NCBI GenBank assembly: GCA_019448385.1
Contig: JAGTXO010000072.1
Span: 1-64,000 of the forward strand
Direction: 5' to 3'
Source: Diacronema lutheri
Lineage: Eukaryota; Haptophyta; Pavlovophyceae; Pavlovales; Pavlovaceae
DNA: 64,000 nt
Shown: piece by piece, positions 34,006 to 43,000 of the stretch
Layout: every line of letters begins with the position of its first letter
Numbering within the stretch: position 1 is the stretch's first letter
Translations under genes and position numbers: made by a program
Notes under the pieces: generated by a model
The model's database searches: none
Told to the model about the DNA's origin: nothing
Seen by the model: the letters and a program-made list of their open reading frames with translations, nothing else

Positions 34006-35475
34006 TCAGCTCAACCCGAGCCCAAGGCCGAGGCCGAGTGCCAGGGCGATGACAGCGAACACTACCGTCACGACGAGCGACGTGCTGCTGCTCCCGCCGC
34101 CGCCGCCCGCGCCGCCATCGTCCGCACCGCCACTCGTGTCGCCCGCTGAGCAGTTGACGCACGGCCGCACGCCGACCGGGTAGGTCGCGAGCTGGGCGAC
34201 ACCGCACAGGTTGTGCCCACGGATGATGCGCATGTACCCGCCCTCGCCCCAGCTCGGCCCCCAGCTGTTCTTAAGTGTCCAATAAGGCGTATTGTCCGCC
34301 GAATTCACGCCGTAGCCGACGAGGTATACGGCGTGGTCGAGGGACGTGCCGCAGCGCGAGTCGTCGAAGACACCGCCCTTGTACATGAGGAAGCTGCGCG
34401 CGTCCGCCTCGACCGCGACGCTCAGCGGCCGCTCGGCGAGCGCAGCGAGCATCGCCGCCTCGTCCCGCGGCGGCACCGCCACGTAGCCGCTCAGCGCCGC
34501 GACCGGCGTGCACGCGGTCAGGCACGTGCCGGCGGAGCCGAGCGCGGACGAATATGGATGGTCGCGCAGCGCGCAGATGCCGTGCTCCTTCACCCAGCCA
34601 AAGGCGTTGGACGGCAGGCCGCCGTTGCACCCCGCGTCGCCATTCGGCCCGCCGCGGTCGCAGCTCGTCAGCTGCTGCGGCGACATGGGCAGCAGCGCGC
34701 CGGTCGCCAGAAAGTAGCCGCCGGTGATCGCCTCGGCGGCGGAGAATGCCCAGCACGAGCCGCACTGCCCCTGGTCCAGCACCGGCCCGACCGCGCCACG
34801 CGCCACCCAGTCCACCTCGGCTGGCGCGCCGAGCGACGCCGGGTCGCGCGCGCGCGCCGCGCGCCGCGGCGCCGCGCTCGGCCGCGCGCGCGGCTCGATC
34901 CGCTCGACGGGCGTGCCGAAGCGCGAGGAGAGCTCGGCGTCGGAGAGGTCGGAGAGTGCGTTGTGCCCGACCCAGAAGCGGCCCAGGTCGAGCTGCGCGG
35001 CGCTACGCACCCCGCCGCTCGCACCGACCATCGCGGCCGCGAGCTGCGCGTCGCGCGCGTGCCGTCGGATGAAGAGCTCCGTCGCGATCCAGTGCTCGAG
35101 CGCGCGCGTCTGCTGCTCGGCGGAGGCGTAGCTGCGGTGGTTGGCGCGCGACCACGCGCCAAACGCGCCCTGCATCTGCGCGAGCTCCTCGTCCGAGACG
35201 CCCAGCCGCCATTGCACCTCCTCGAGCTCGGAGCGCGCGCGCGCCGCCTGCGCGCCGCGCGGCGGCGCGGCGCCCGGCCACTGCTCGACGCCGACATAGC
35301 TGTCAAGGCCGTGATGCGCCGCCGCCGCCACCGCCGCTCGGTCGTGCGCTCGCGCGGCCGGCGCCCGTGCCAGGGGGATAGCGCACAGCGCAAGCACAGC
35401 CGCTCGCGGGGCCGAGCATCGCCGACGCGCGCACCCGGTCGAGGGCGCCGCCGGCATTTGCGCCCTTGGCGCCAT
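34006..35475 (-). CDS. papain-family (C1A) cysteine protease with C-terminal membrane anchor
   Basis: 489 residues starting at ATG 35475. Signal peptide-like N-terminus (AVLALCAIPLARAPAARA); an I29-like propeptide region (FGAWSRANHRSY...GHNALSDLSDAEL); mature domain with VDWVARGAVGPVLDQGQCGSCWAFS-type active site (Cys in QCGSCWAFS), CNGGLPSNAF, His in SLDHAVYLVGYG, and Asn in YWTLKNSWGPSWGEGGYMRI. Unusually, the protease is followed by a Gly-rich linker and a C-terminal membrane helix (SSTSLVVTVVFAVIALALGL), so it is probably tethered to a vacuolar or plasma membrane. It starts 72 bp downstream of the preceding gene's stop on the same strand. Confidence 0.9.
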   Translation of the reverse strand: MAPRAQMPAAPSTGCARRRCSAPRAAVLALCAIPLARAPAARAHDRAAVAAAAHHGLDSYVGVEQWPGAAPPRGAQAARARSELEEVQWRLGVSDEELAQMQGAFGAWSRANHRSYASAEQQTRALEHWIATELFIRRHARDAQLAAAMVGASGGVRSAAQLDLGRFWVGHNALSDLSDAELSSRFGTPVERIEPRARPSAAPRRAARARDPASLGAPAEVDWVARGAVGPVLDQGQCGSCWAFSAAEAITGGYFLATGALLPMSPQQLTSCDRGGPNGDAGCNGGLPSNAFGWVKEHGICALRDHPYSSALGSAGTCLTACTPVAALSGYVAVPPRDEAAMLAALAERPLSVAVEADARSFLMYKGGVFDDSRCGTSLDHAVYLVGYGVNSADNTPYWTLKNSWGPSWGEGGYMRIIRGHNLCGVAQLATYPVGVRPCVNCSAGDTSGGADDGGAGGGGGSSSTSLVVTVVFAVIALALGLGLGLGLS

Positions 35476-35546
35476 TTCTGCGTAGGCCCGTGCCAAGGGT
35501 GCGGTTCCTCCTATGGGCCTTTGGCCTTGGCCCTTTTGATCAAGTC

Positions 35547-38500
35547 CTACTGCCAGCACACGTCCACCTCGGCCTCGCCGTCGCGCAGCTCGACGTCGAC
35601 GCGCGCCGGCGTCGCGCCGAGCGCGGCGCGGCGCGCGCACTGCGCGCCCGCCGCGCAGCAGCGGACGACGAGGGCCGTGGCCGGGTCGGCGCTCGCCGCG
35701 GTGAGCTCGAGCTCGAGGGTGAAGCGCCGCGTCTCGACGGGCTCGGCGCGCATGCACAGCCGCACGCAGCCCGCCGGTTCGCCGAGCCTTGCCATCCGGA
35801 TCGCCGCGCCCTCGGCGGTGAGCAGGAGGCCAAGCGGGGCGAGGAAGAGGCGGCGGCGGTACGCGTCGCGCGGCAGCGCGTCGACGCGCGGCAGCGGCTC
35901 GCGCGCCGTCGGCGCAGGCGCGTCGAGCGTTGGGAGCGCCTCGCGCGGCGCGGCGCTGCCGTCCGCGCGAGCAAAGTCGCACAGCGCGCACACCCAGCCA
36001 AAGGGCTCGTGCCACGCGATGGTCGCGCGCGAGAGCAACGCCGCGCCGAGGAAGCCGACGCCAAAGTCGGCGGAGTAGGCGTCGCGCGCGAGGACGGCCG
36101 GGTCGCCGTGCCACGCCATCGAGACGAAGCCGCTCTCCGGCTCGATCAGCGTGAGCGAGCCGAGCGTCGCGGCCGCGCCGATGCGCAGGAGGAGCGGCCG
36201 GTGCGGCGCGGCCTCGTACTCGGCGACGAGGGGCAGCGCGTTGAGCGGCGCGGCGTAGTGGTGCAGCTCGCGCTCGTTGCCCAGGTCGCCGCGCTTGCCG
36301 TTGATCCCAAAGTCCCAGTATCGCCGCGCGTTGCCCGCGTAGCCCCAGTGCGGCTGCACGCCGACGAATGCGAGGATGGCCTGCGCCGTCTCCGCCGCCT
36401 CGGCCGTGCGTCCGAAGGCGCGCAACCAGGCGTGCACCTCCTCGTAGCCCGTCGAGTCCCACGGGAACTCGGAGCCGAAGGGGAAGGGGAGCGAACGCCA
36501 CTTTGCGACGCGCGCGCCCATCGCGCCGCGCACGCGCGCCTCAAGCGACGCCCAGCGCGCGTGCGCGCGCGCATCGCCCGCCGCCGCCGCGTGCGCGAGC
36601 GCCGCCTGCAGGTCGCGCAGGATGAGGACGAAGGTGACGCCGCCCATCAGGCCCCACTGCGCGAGGCCGTGCGTGCGGCCGCCGTGCGCGTACATGCCGA
36701 GCGCCGTGCGCGCCGCCGCCTCGAGGTACCAGTCCGCCGGCGCGGCGCGCACGAGCGCGGGCTGCCGGCGCGAGCCCACTCTGTAGAGGGCCCAGTAGAT
36801 CGCAGCAACGTGCGGATAGTTGAACGCGCGCCACGTCTTGGCCGCCTCGGGCTCGGACCAGCAGATGAGCCACCAGCACTTTGGCCAGCACCGGTGACAT
36901 GCCGCGTAGAGCTCGGGCGCGGCGGCGGCGACGGCCGGGTCGGCGTCCACCTCGTCCGACCAGAAGAGCTGCGAGCGGCGGACGCCCCAGTCGTCGGCGG
37001 ACTGGAGGAAGCGCGCGCGCACGCGCGCGGACGCGTTGGGCGGCGCGAGCAGCGTCTCGTGCACCATCGCCTCAAGGCGGCGCACGTCGAGCGCGTCGGC
37101 GAGGCCAAGCTGCTTGGCGGCCATCGCGAGCGGCATCGCGAGACCCGCCTCGTCGCTCAGTCCGGACATGAAGACCTTGCTCTGCTGCAGCAGCGCGGAG
37201 CGGCTCGACATGTCCGTGCCAAAGTAGGCGGGGAAGCGGTGCCATGGGTCGGCCACCTCGCCGCCCACCCAGCCCACTGTGTTGGCCACGCGCGCGAGCG
37301 ACTGGACGAGCGCCGCCGCCGGCTTCGCGACGTACAGCGAGACGCTCTGCACCACCGCGCCGCCGGCCGCGCTGGGCGGGGCGAAGGTGAGCTCAAGGCG
37401 GCACCTGCCCACCGCCTGCTCCGCACGCAGCACGTACGCCGACCAGCCCGCGCGCGCCGCGTCGGAGCGCACGCGCTCGGGCGCGGCGCCGAGCGCCACG
37501 CAGCCGCGCGGGTGCGTGCGCTCGGCGCCGCGCGCGAGGGCGAGGCCGGGCGGCGCGCGCATCCAGAGCGTCGCGCCGAGCATCTCCGTCGTGATCGTCG
37601 GCGCGGGCAGCACGACCGCCACCGGCACGCCCGCCGCGTGCAACGCCGCCTCGACCGCGTCGACGGTCGGCACGAGCCGCAGCCGCAGCCCGCGCACGAG
37701 CGGGTGCGCGCGGCGCACGATGGCGGCGGTCGGCGCGTTCCACGGCTCGGCCGCCCTCCACTCGGCGTGCGCGTACGCGGCGGAGTGGAGCAGCAGCTCG
37801 TGCGAGTTCTCGTACATGTAGTTGGGCTCGAGCCGGTCGAGCTCGCGCAGTGGCCGCCACGCCTCGAAACGCGCGGACGGTGCACCGACGGAGCCGTGCG
37901 CGCGCGCGGGCAGCACGAGCAACACCGGGCCCTGCCCGCGCGCGCGCGTGACCTGCACGTAGCCGGCGTGCATGCCCACGTGCGCTTCGGCGAAGGCGCA
38001 GCTGTGCGCCACCGCCTCGAGGGAGCGGAAGGCAAAGTACTGGTTGAACGGGAGCGGCAGGCCGAGCGAGCCGACGAGCACGCCCGCTTCCGCGGCCGCG
38101 TCGCTCGGCGCGCCCGCTTCGCCCGGCCCCTTGAGACGCAGCTCCCACCACAGCTGCACCTCCTCGCCCGACGCGAGCGCCGCGTCGTCGTGCGCGCCCG
38201 CGTCGCCCGCGCCCACGAGCGGCACCGCGTCGACCCAGAAGGCGAGGCGGAGCGGGCAGTCGACGGGCAGCAAGCCGCTCAGGTCGCGCGAGAGCAGCCG
38301 GCGCACGCCCCGCGCGGGCGGCGCGAGGTGCAGCGCGGCGGGCATCTGCGCGGGCTCCGACGTGGCATTCGGCTGGCCACGCCGCACGCCCGTCGAGAAG
38401 AGGCGCGAGCGCGCGCAGGCGCCGTCGCGCAGCTCGATGCCGTCGGCCGCCGCAGCCGCGCCGCCGTCCGCACCCGCCGGCGGCGGCCTCGCCGCGTCGC

Positions 38501-39443
38501 ACACGCGCACGTTCACGTCGCCCAGGTGCGCGTACTGACGCTCGCGGCGGTCGAAGGGCGGGTCAGTCCGCCGGCCGAGCCGGAGCGCCTCGTCGCGCAG
38601 CGGCAGCACGAAGGAGAAGTTGCGCGCGCTCAGCGGCGCGAGCAGCTCAACCGAGCCGCTCTCGCGCCGCACGCCAATGTCGAAGCCGCCCGCGCGCACG
38701 AGCTGCAGACCGTGCGCGAGGGGGCCGTCGACGAGCGGCCCGGCGGGCGGCGCGCGCACGCGCGCCAGTGGCGCGAACAGCGAGCCCGACACCCAGCCGA
38801 CGTGCGCGCCGACCGCCTTGCGCACGATGGTCGCGTTGGCGGGCGCGTGCTTGAGCCAGCACTCGCCCTCCGCCTGCGCGCCGCACGCACCGGCGCGCGC
38901 GCACCACACCCACACGTTGCACGGTCGCGCGCCGCCCGGCTGCGCATCGGCGCGCGCCGCGCATGCCGCGCAGCACGCCGCCGCGCTCTCCGCCATGTGC
39001 GCGCTCCCCCACTGCACAACCGAGCCCTCGAGCTCGACATGCGCCGCCGCGTGGCACTGGCCGCCCGCGCGCGACGCGGCCGCGGCGACAAGGTCGTCCT
39101 CACCGCCCTCGCGCATCGGCTGCGCGCGCAGCGCGTCGAACGGCAGCCGAACATCCGCGCACGCGCCGCCCGCGCTCGCGCCCGCGCCCGCCGCGGCCGG
39201 CACGCCGTCGCCGCCGGCCAGCCGCTCGGGGCGGAGGCGGCGCACGGCCGTCGGATCGAGGCGCACGAGCGTGACGTGGTCGGGCGCGGTGAGCGAGCTA
39301 AGTGCCCTCAGGCGGTACGCCATCACGGCAACGCCGACGACGACGAGGAGCACCATCCGCCGCGCGCGCCGTGACATCACGCCGGCCGCCATGGGCGGCG
39401 GAGCCCCCGGGCTCGTTCGGAGCCGTCGGAGCCCTCGACACAC
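35547..39443 (-). CDS. large type II membrane protein: PAN/apple-like domain plus (alpha/alpha)-type carbohydrate-active-like region
   Basis: Up to 1,298 residues in one exon; ATGs at 39443 and 39392 are both usable. A signal anchor (RRMVLLVVVGVAVMAYRL) is followed by a Cys-rich PAN/apple-like segment (CHAAAHVELEGSVVQW...CCAACAA...CNVWVWC...GECWLKH). A long beta-rich middle follows, then a C-terminal half with helical-barrel features: YWALYRVGSRRQPALV, DWYLEAAARTALGMYAH, FPWDSTGYEEVHAWLRAFG, HWGYAGNARRYWDFGINGK and HHYAAPLNALPLVAEYEAA. This part matches my memory of the DUF5695 family found in algae and fungi, with an (alpha/alpha) toroid resembling glycoside hydrolases; catalytic residues are not assigned. 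Likely a Golgi or cell-surface glycan-active protein. Confidence 0.7.
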   Translation of the reverse strand: MCRGLRRLRTSPGAPPPMAAGVMSRRARRMVLLVVVGVAVMAYRLRALSSLTAPDHVTLVRLDPTAVRRLRPERLAGGDGVPAAAGAGASAGGACADVRLPFDALRAQPMREGGEDDLVAAAASRAGGQCHAAAHVELEGSVVQWGSAHMAESAAACCAACAARADAQPGGARPCNVWVWCARAGACGAQAEGECWLKHAPANATIVRKAVGAHVGWVSGSLFAPLARVRAPPAGPLVDGPLAHGLQLVRAGGFDIGVRRESGSVELLAPLSARNFSFVLPLRDEALRLGRRTDPPFDRRERQYAHLGDVNVRVCDAARPPPAGADGGAAAAADGIELRDGACARSRLFSTGVRRGQPNATSEPAQMPAALHLAPPARGVRRLLSRDLSGLLPVDCPLRLAFWVDAVPLVGAGDAGAHDDAALASGEEVQLWWELRLKGPGEAGAPSDAAAEAGVLVGSLGLPLPFNQYFAFRSLEAVAHSCAFAEAHVGMHAGYVQVTRARGQGPVLLVLPARAHGSVGAPSARFEAWRPLRELDRLEPNYMYENSHELLLHSAAYAHAEWRAAEPWNAPTAAIVRRAHPLVRGLRLRLVPTVDAVEAALHAAGVPVAVVLPAPTITTEMLGATLWMRAPPGLALARGAERTHPRGCVALGAAPERVRSDAARAGWSAYVLRAEQAVGRCRLELTFAPPSAAGGAVVQSVSLYVAKPAAALVQSLARVANTVGWVGGEVADPWHRFPAYFGTDMSSRSALLQQSKVFMSGLSDEAGLAMPLAMAAKQLGLADALDVRRLEAMVHETLLAPPNASARVRARFLQSADDWGVRRSQLFWSDEVDADPAVAAAAPELYAACHRCWPKCWWLICWSEPEAAKTWRAFNYPHVAAIYWALYRVGSRRQPALVRAAPADWYLEAAARTALGMYAHGGRTHGLAQWGLMGGVTFVLILRDLQAALAHAAAAGDARAHARWASLEARVRGAMGARVAKWRSLPFPFGSEFPWDSTGYEEVHAWLRAFGRTAEAAETAQAILAFVGVQPHWGYAGNARRYWDFGINGKRGDLGNERELHHYAAPLNALPLVAEYEAAPHRPLLLRIGAAATLGSLTLIEPESGFVSMAWHGDPAVLARDAYSADFGVGFLGAALLSRATIAWHEPFGWVCALCDFARADGSAAPREALPTLDAPAPTAREPLPRVDALPRDAYRRRLFLAPLGLLLTAEGAAIRMARLGEPAGCVRLCMRAEPVETRRFTLELELTAASADPATALVVRCCAAGAQCARRAALGATPARVDVELRDGEAEVDVCWQ

Positions 39444-39661
39444 TTTTTTTGAAGAGCTGGTCGTGGCTATGTACTAACGACGCTTACAGGCGGGTCAGCA
39501 GGAGGGGCGCGCACGGGGCCGAGGCTGGACAAACGGAGCGAGCGAAAGGGCGCACGCAACATCAGGCCGAAATCAGGGCGTCGACCCTGTGGGGCAGTCG
39601 GAGTGCTCAAGTCGGACTCGGAACTCGCACGCGCCGAAGCCGTCAGTCAGCCCCACGGTCG
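39444..39661. other. intergenic region, nothing recognised
   Basis: 218 bp between the start of the large membrane protein and the stop of the next minus-strand gene. It includes a CACTTTTTTTGAAGAGC stretch that could be 5' UTR. No repeat or RNA gene was seen. Confidence 0.4.
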
Positions 39662-40975
39662 TCAGTGCAGGTGGAAGCTGCCGACGCGCACGGTGACGGG
39701 CTCGTCGGGCGGCGCACCCGCCTTGCCGCCGCCGCCGGGACGACGCCACGGCGGCCGCAGCTCGGCGCGCGCACGGCGCGCGTAGAGCAGCGCGGCGCCG
39801 CACGCCTGCAGCGCGGCGCAGGCGCACACGGCGCCGACGAGCGCGAGCCGGCGCGCGGCGTCCGCCTCCGTCCGATCGGCCAGACTGAGCGCGCCCGGCG
39901 GTCCGCGCGCGCGCGCGCCACTGCGCACCGCGGGCCGCCAGTCTGCGCCGCGGCTCGCGCCGAGGCATGCCGCGCACGCGCAGGCGCACACGGCGCCGAC
40001 GGCGAGCTCGGCGCACAAGCGCACGGCGGGTGGCGCGGCGACGGGGTATGCCTGCGGGCTCAGCGCGAGCGCAAAGGCCTCGACGCAGCCGAAGGCGAGC
40101 GCGCCGACGCCCGGCGTGCACACCTCGGGCGTCGGCGCGGCGCAGCAGCGCACGGCGACGGCTCGCGCGCCGGCCGCCGCGGCGACGGCGGCGAGCGCGG
40201 TGGCGCACGCGCCGCCCTCGCCGCCCACCTCGCGCGAGAAGGCGAGCGCGAGCGCGCGCAGGCCGAGCGCTGCGGGCACGAGCAGCGCAGCGCCGGCCGA
40301 TTCGGCGCGCGTGCGCGCCGGCTCGGCGCGCGACTCGTCGTGCGGCGCGCCGCCCGCGCTCGGGACGAGGCCGCCGACGCACGCGCACAGCGCGAGCAGC
40401 GCGGTGCTCGCGCGCAGCGCGGGCAGCGGCGGCGGCGGCACGTCCGCCGACTCCGCGAGCGCGAGGGTGAAGAGGAGCGGCGCGAAGCGGAAGCTGCCGT
40501 CGGCGAGCGTGCTCAACGCCGCGAGACGCGCGGCCGGGCGCAGCTGGTCGGCCGGCGTGCTGGCGGCGCGGCCGAGCCAGAGCGTCGCGCCGAGGAGCAC
40601 CGTTGCGAGCGCGCTGTCGGGCGACGTGGGCAGCGGCTCGACTTCGCCCCAGACGAGCGCGAGCCAGCCGCTAACGAGCGCCGAGCCGCATAGTACGCAC
40701 AGCATGGCCGCGCCCCAACCGCGCCCGCCCGGCGTGCGTGCCCACAGGCAGCCGAGGACGAGCGCGCTGAGCGACGCCGCGCCGAACACGAGCAGCAGCA
40801 GCACGTGCGCGAGCCGGAGCCGCGCGAGCGCGACGCCGCGCAGCGGCAGCGGCGGCGGCGGCGGCGGCAAGGGCGGCTCAGCGCGCTCACCGTCCTCGGC
40901 GTCATGCCACGTGCCGCGCAGCGCGGAACCCGCCGTCGTCGGTTCGTCGCCCTCCAGCGGGGGGCTCGTCGACAT
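39662..40975 (-). CDS. multipass membrane protein, unknown
   Basis: 437 residues from ATG 40975. After a short acidic and Pro-rich cytosolic N-terminus (EPPLPPPPPPLPL) there are roughly eight to ten hydrophobic segments, e.g. LAHVLLLLVFGAASLSALVL, AAMLCVLCGSALVSGWLALV, STALLALCACVGGLV, VRLCAELAVGAVCACACAA and LALVGAVCACAALQACGAAL. The tail is basic and Gly-rich. Cys is frequent inside membrane helices. I recognise no transporter signature. Confidence 0.65.
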   Translation of the reverse strand: MSTSPPLEGDEPTTAGSALRGTWHDAEDGERAEPPLPPPPPPLPLRGVALARLRLAHVLLLLVFGAASLSALVLGCLWARTPGGRGWGAAMLCVLCGSALVSGWLALVWGEVEPLPTSPDSALATVLLGATLWLGRAASTPADQLRPAARLAALSTLADGSFRFAPLLFTLALAESADVPPPPLPALRASTALLALCACVGGLVPSAGGAPHDESRAEPARTRAESAGAALLVPAALGLRALALAFSREVGGEGGACATALAAVAAAAGARAVAVRCCAAPTPEVCTPGVGALAFGCVEAFALALSPQAYPVAAPPAVRLCAELAVGAVCACACAACLGASRGADWRPAVRSGARARGPPGALSLADRTEADAARRLALVGAVCACAALQACGAALLYARRARAELRPPWRRPGGGGKAGAPPDEPVTVRVGSFHLH

Positions 40976-41405
40976 CCCCGCCGTTTATCAACCGATTACT
41001 TATTGCGACGCGGCGGGGAGGGCGGCGGCTCGCTGGCGGCGGGCGTCGCGCTATGCAGCGGCGGCGGGCGGCTTGGCGACGTGGCAGGCGGCGGCTCGGG
41101 GGTGGCGGTCGTCGCCGACGATCTTCGGGCCTCGGCGTGCGCGTGCGCGTCGGCCGGTGGTGTGGTTGACGGCGGCCACCGGTGCGGCGGCGCGCGGGCG
41201 GCGGCGCGCGGTGGCTAGGCGCGTGTGGGCCTTTGGGCCTGCTCCGCCGGGCGCCTCGCTGCGCACTTCCTGACCCCGCACTTCCTAACCCGTCGGAAGC
41301 GTCGTTAGTATACTTATGGAGGGTCTTCCTCAGTTCACTCGCAGAGTCACACTCACGCCGCCCACGCGCCACACGCGTCGGCGTGCACCGACGTGCTGTC
41401 CGCGC
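40976..41405. other. intergenic region without a supported gene
   Basis: The frames here are shadows. There is a short direct repeat (GCACTTCCTGACCCC / GCACTTCCTAACCCG at 41261-41292) and an AT-richer patch (TTAGTATACTTATGG, about 41305) that may be terminator or 3' UTR of the dienelactone-hydrolase-like gene. Confidence 0.4.
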
Positions 41406-42398
41406 TCAGTCGGCCTTCCCAGCCAAGTGCTGCGCAAAGAAGCCGAGGATGCGGTCCCACGCGACGAGCGCCTCCTTCTTGTCAAACGGCGGCGTGCCCA
41501 TCTTGGCCTCGCGCGCCTCGAACGAGTCGAATGGCGCCGGGTCGTCGTTGAGGAAGGCGTGGCCGCCACGCGCGTACTCGAAGACCTCCGCGCACGGGTG
41601 GCCCGCCTCGTGGAGCGTGATGTGGAGCGTGCGCGCGCACGCGAGGTCCGAGAAGCCCGACATGTTGTCGCTCGCGCCAAAGTGACTTTGCACGGGCTTG
41701 CCCAGGAGCTCCTTTGGGTCAAAGAGGCCAAAGTTCACGCCGTAGCAGCACACGGCGCAGCCCACCTCCGCGCACTTGGCCGCGGCCGCGAGCGCGAGCG
41801 CGCCGCCCATGTTGAAGCCGAGCACGCCGACCGCGCGCGCACCCTCGCCCTTGAGGTACTTGGCCGCATGGCAGATCTCATTGACTGCGGCGGGGAAGTC
41901 GAGGTCGCGCATCAGGCGCTGCGCCTCGTCCGTGCTCATGCCGAGCTCGCCCCTGTACAGGTCGGGCACGAGCACGCGGTATCCGCTTGCCGCGAGCACT
42001 GCGGCATGCGCGAGAACTTGCGGCGTCACGCCCCACCTGCCGCCGACCGAACGCGCGCGATCATCGCGCGCGGGCGCGTCGGGAGGTGGCCGGCGCGTGC
42101 GTGCAGGGCGCGGATGGCACGTGTGACGCCGCGCGCGCGCGCGCGCAAAATCGGATCGCACGCGCGCGCCGAGCCGCGCTCGGCGGCCTCCGGACGCGCG
42201 CGCCCGCGCCGCGCGCGCGCACCACTCGTGCAGCACGATCACGGCGGAGGGCGCCTTCGCGCCGCCGATCGAGCCCGGGATGCTCCCATCCGGCCCAAAG
42301 GCAACCTGCGCAAAGTCAATCTGGTCGTCCTTGCTCTGCGAGAGCAGCGTGGACACGAACTCGTCGTAAAACGGGCTGGACGCGAGATCGACGCGCAT
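41406..42398 (-). CDS. dienelactone hydrolase family protein, nucleophile replaced by Asn
   Basis: Two exons: 42398-42223 and 42036-41406, with an intron of 186 nt (GTGCGC...CGGCAG). Joining gives VLHEWWGVTPQVLAHAA, the diagnostic family sequence (x-HEWWGVN), which confirms the splice; 268 residues result. Later motifs: GYRVLVPDLYRGELG, GVLGFNMGGALALAAAA, HFGASDNMSGF (Asp), YARGGHAFLND (His). In active dienelactone hydrolases the nucleophile is Cys in GFCMGG; here it is Asn (GFNMGG), so the canonical reaction should not occur. No targeting peptide. It could be a non-catalytic or repurposed alpha/beta hydrolase. Confidence 0.85.
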   Translation of the reverse strand: MRVDLASSPFYDEFVSTLLSQSKDDQIDFAQVAFGPDGSIPGSIGGAKAPSAVIVLHEWCARAARARASGGRRARLGARVRSDFARARARRHTCHPRPARTRRPPPDAPARDDRARSVGGRWGVTPQVLAHAAVLAASGYRVLVPDLYRGELGMSTDEAQRLMRDLDFPAAVNEICHAAKYLKGEGARAVGVLGFNMGGALALAAAAKCAEVGCAVCCYGVNFGLFDPKELLGKPVQSHFGASDNMSGFSDLACARTLHITLHEAGHPCAEVFEYARGGHAFLNDDPAPFDSFEAREAKMGTPPFDKKEALVAWDRILGFFAQHLAGKAD

Positions 42399-42486
42399 CG
42401 CGGACGTGGACGGATTCGGTGGACGTGGGCGGCGGGAGTCGATGGCGCCAAGACGCGGATCCGGATTTTTCTCTCGTCTAGTGTCT

Positions 42487-42709
42487 CAGGCCCGTTCCCT
42501 GTAAACTTTTTGGCGTCAAGTTTACGAAATTTGGGGTTTCGGCATATGTGACGATACCGAAAATCCATGGCGGCGCAAAATCGAACAGGGGCCCGAAGAG
42601 CGTCACGATTTTTGTCTGCAGAAATTTTTGTCTCCAGGGAACGGGCCCCAGGCCCGTTCCCTGGAGACAAAAATTTCTGCACCAAAAAGTTTACAGGGAA
42701 CGGGCCTCA
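42487..42709. mobile_element. MITE with nested hairpin (~222 bp)
   Basis: Terminal inverted repeats AGGCCCGTTCCCTGTAAACT (from 42487, continuing TTTTGG) and its complement ending at 42708, about 26 bp each. Inside, 42619-42681 is an almost perfect palindrome (CAGAAATTTTTGTCTCCAGG and its complement) that again carries the GGCCCGTTCCCTG motif, so the motif occurs four times. It is AT-richer than its surroundings and non-coding. It sits just upstream of the dienelactone-hydrolase-like gene start. Confidence 0.75.
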
Positions 42710-43000
42710 GAACGCCAACGCCAGATTTTTGTCCGTCCTCACCAGCAGCCGGCAATGCCGGCCCTCTGGCGCGAGCCTGAGCGCGTAGGGCGGCTGCTCG
42801 ACCACGTCCAACGGAGCTCGCTGCTTGCCCGGGCGCTCGAGCTTTCTGCCTCATCGCGCGTCAAGGCGTACAGCGCGGACGGCTCTCGCGGCTCGCGGCT
42901 TGCGCTGGGCGCAGCTGCGCGCGCGCCCTGCCGGCGCCGCCTGCGCGCCGCGTGCGACGGCGTCGCACTGCGCGCGTGCGCGCCGCGCGGCGTCGCGCGG
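42710..43000. other. gap between MITE and eIF3e 3' end
   Basis: About 290 bp, very GC-rich; open frames in it look like shadows. It probably contains the 3' UTR of the eIF3e gene. Nothing else recognised. Confidence 0.4.

Noticed and set aside
35466-39374. A 1,302-codon plus-strand frame opposite the PAN/barrel gene
   Set aside because: Arg/Glu/His-rich shadow frame with no domain; the minus strand has the anchor, Cys-rich domain and barrel motifs.
35547-39443. Non-lysosomal glucosylceramidase (GBA2) for the large minus-strand protein
   Set aside because: The helical-barrel impression is similar but the GBA2 catalytic motifs were not found; a DUF5695-type assignment fits the DWGVRRSQLFW...ELYAACHRCWP region better.
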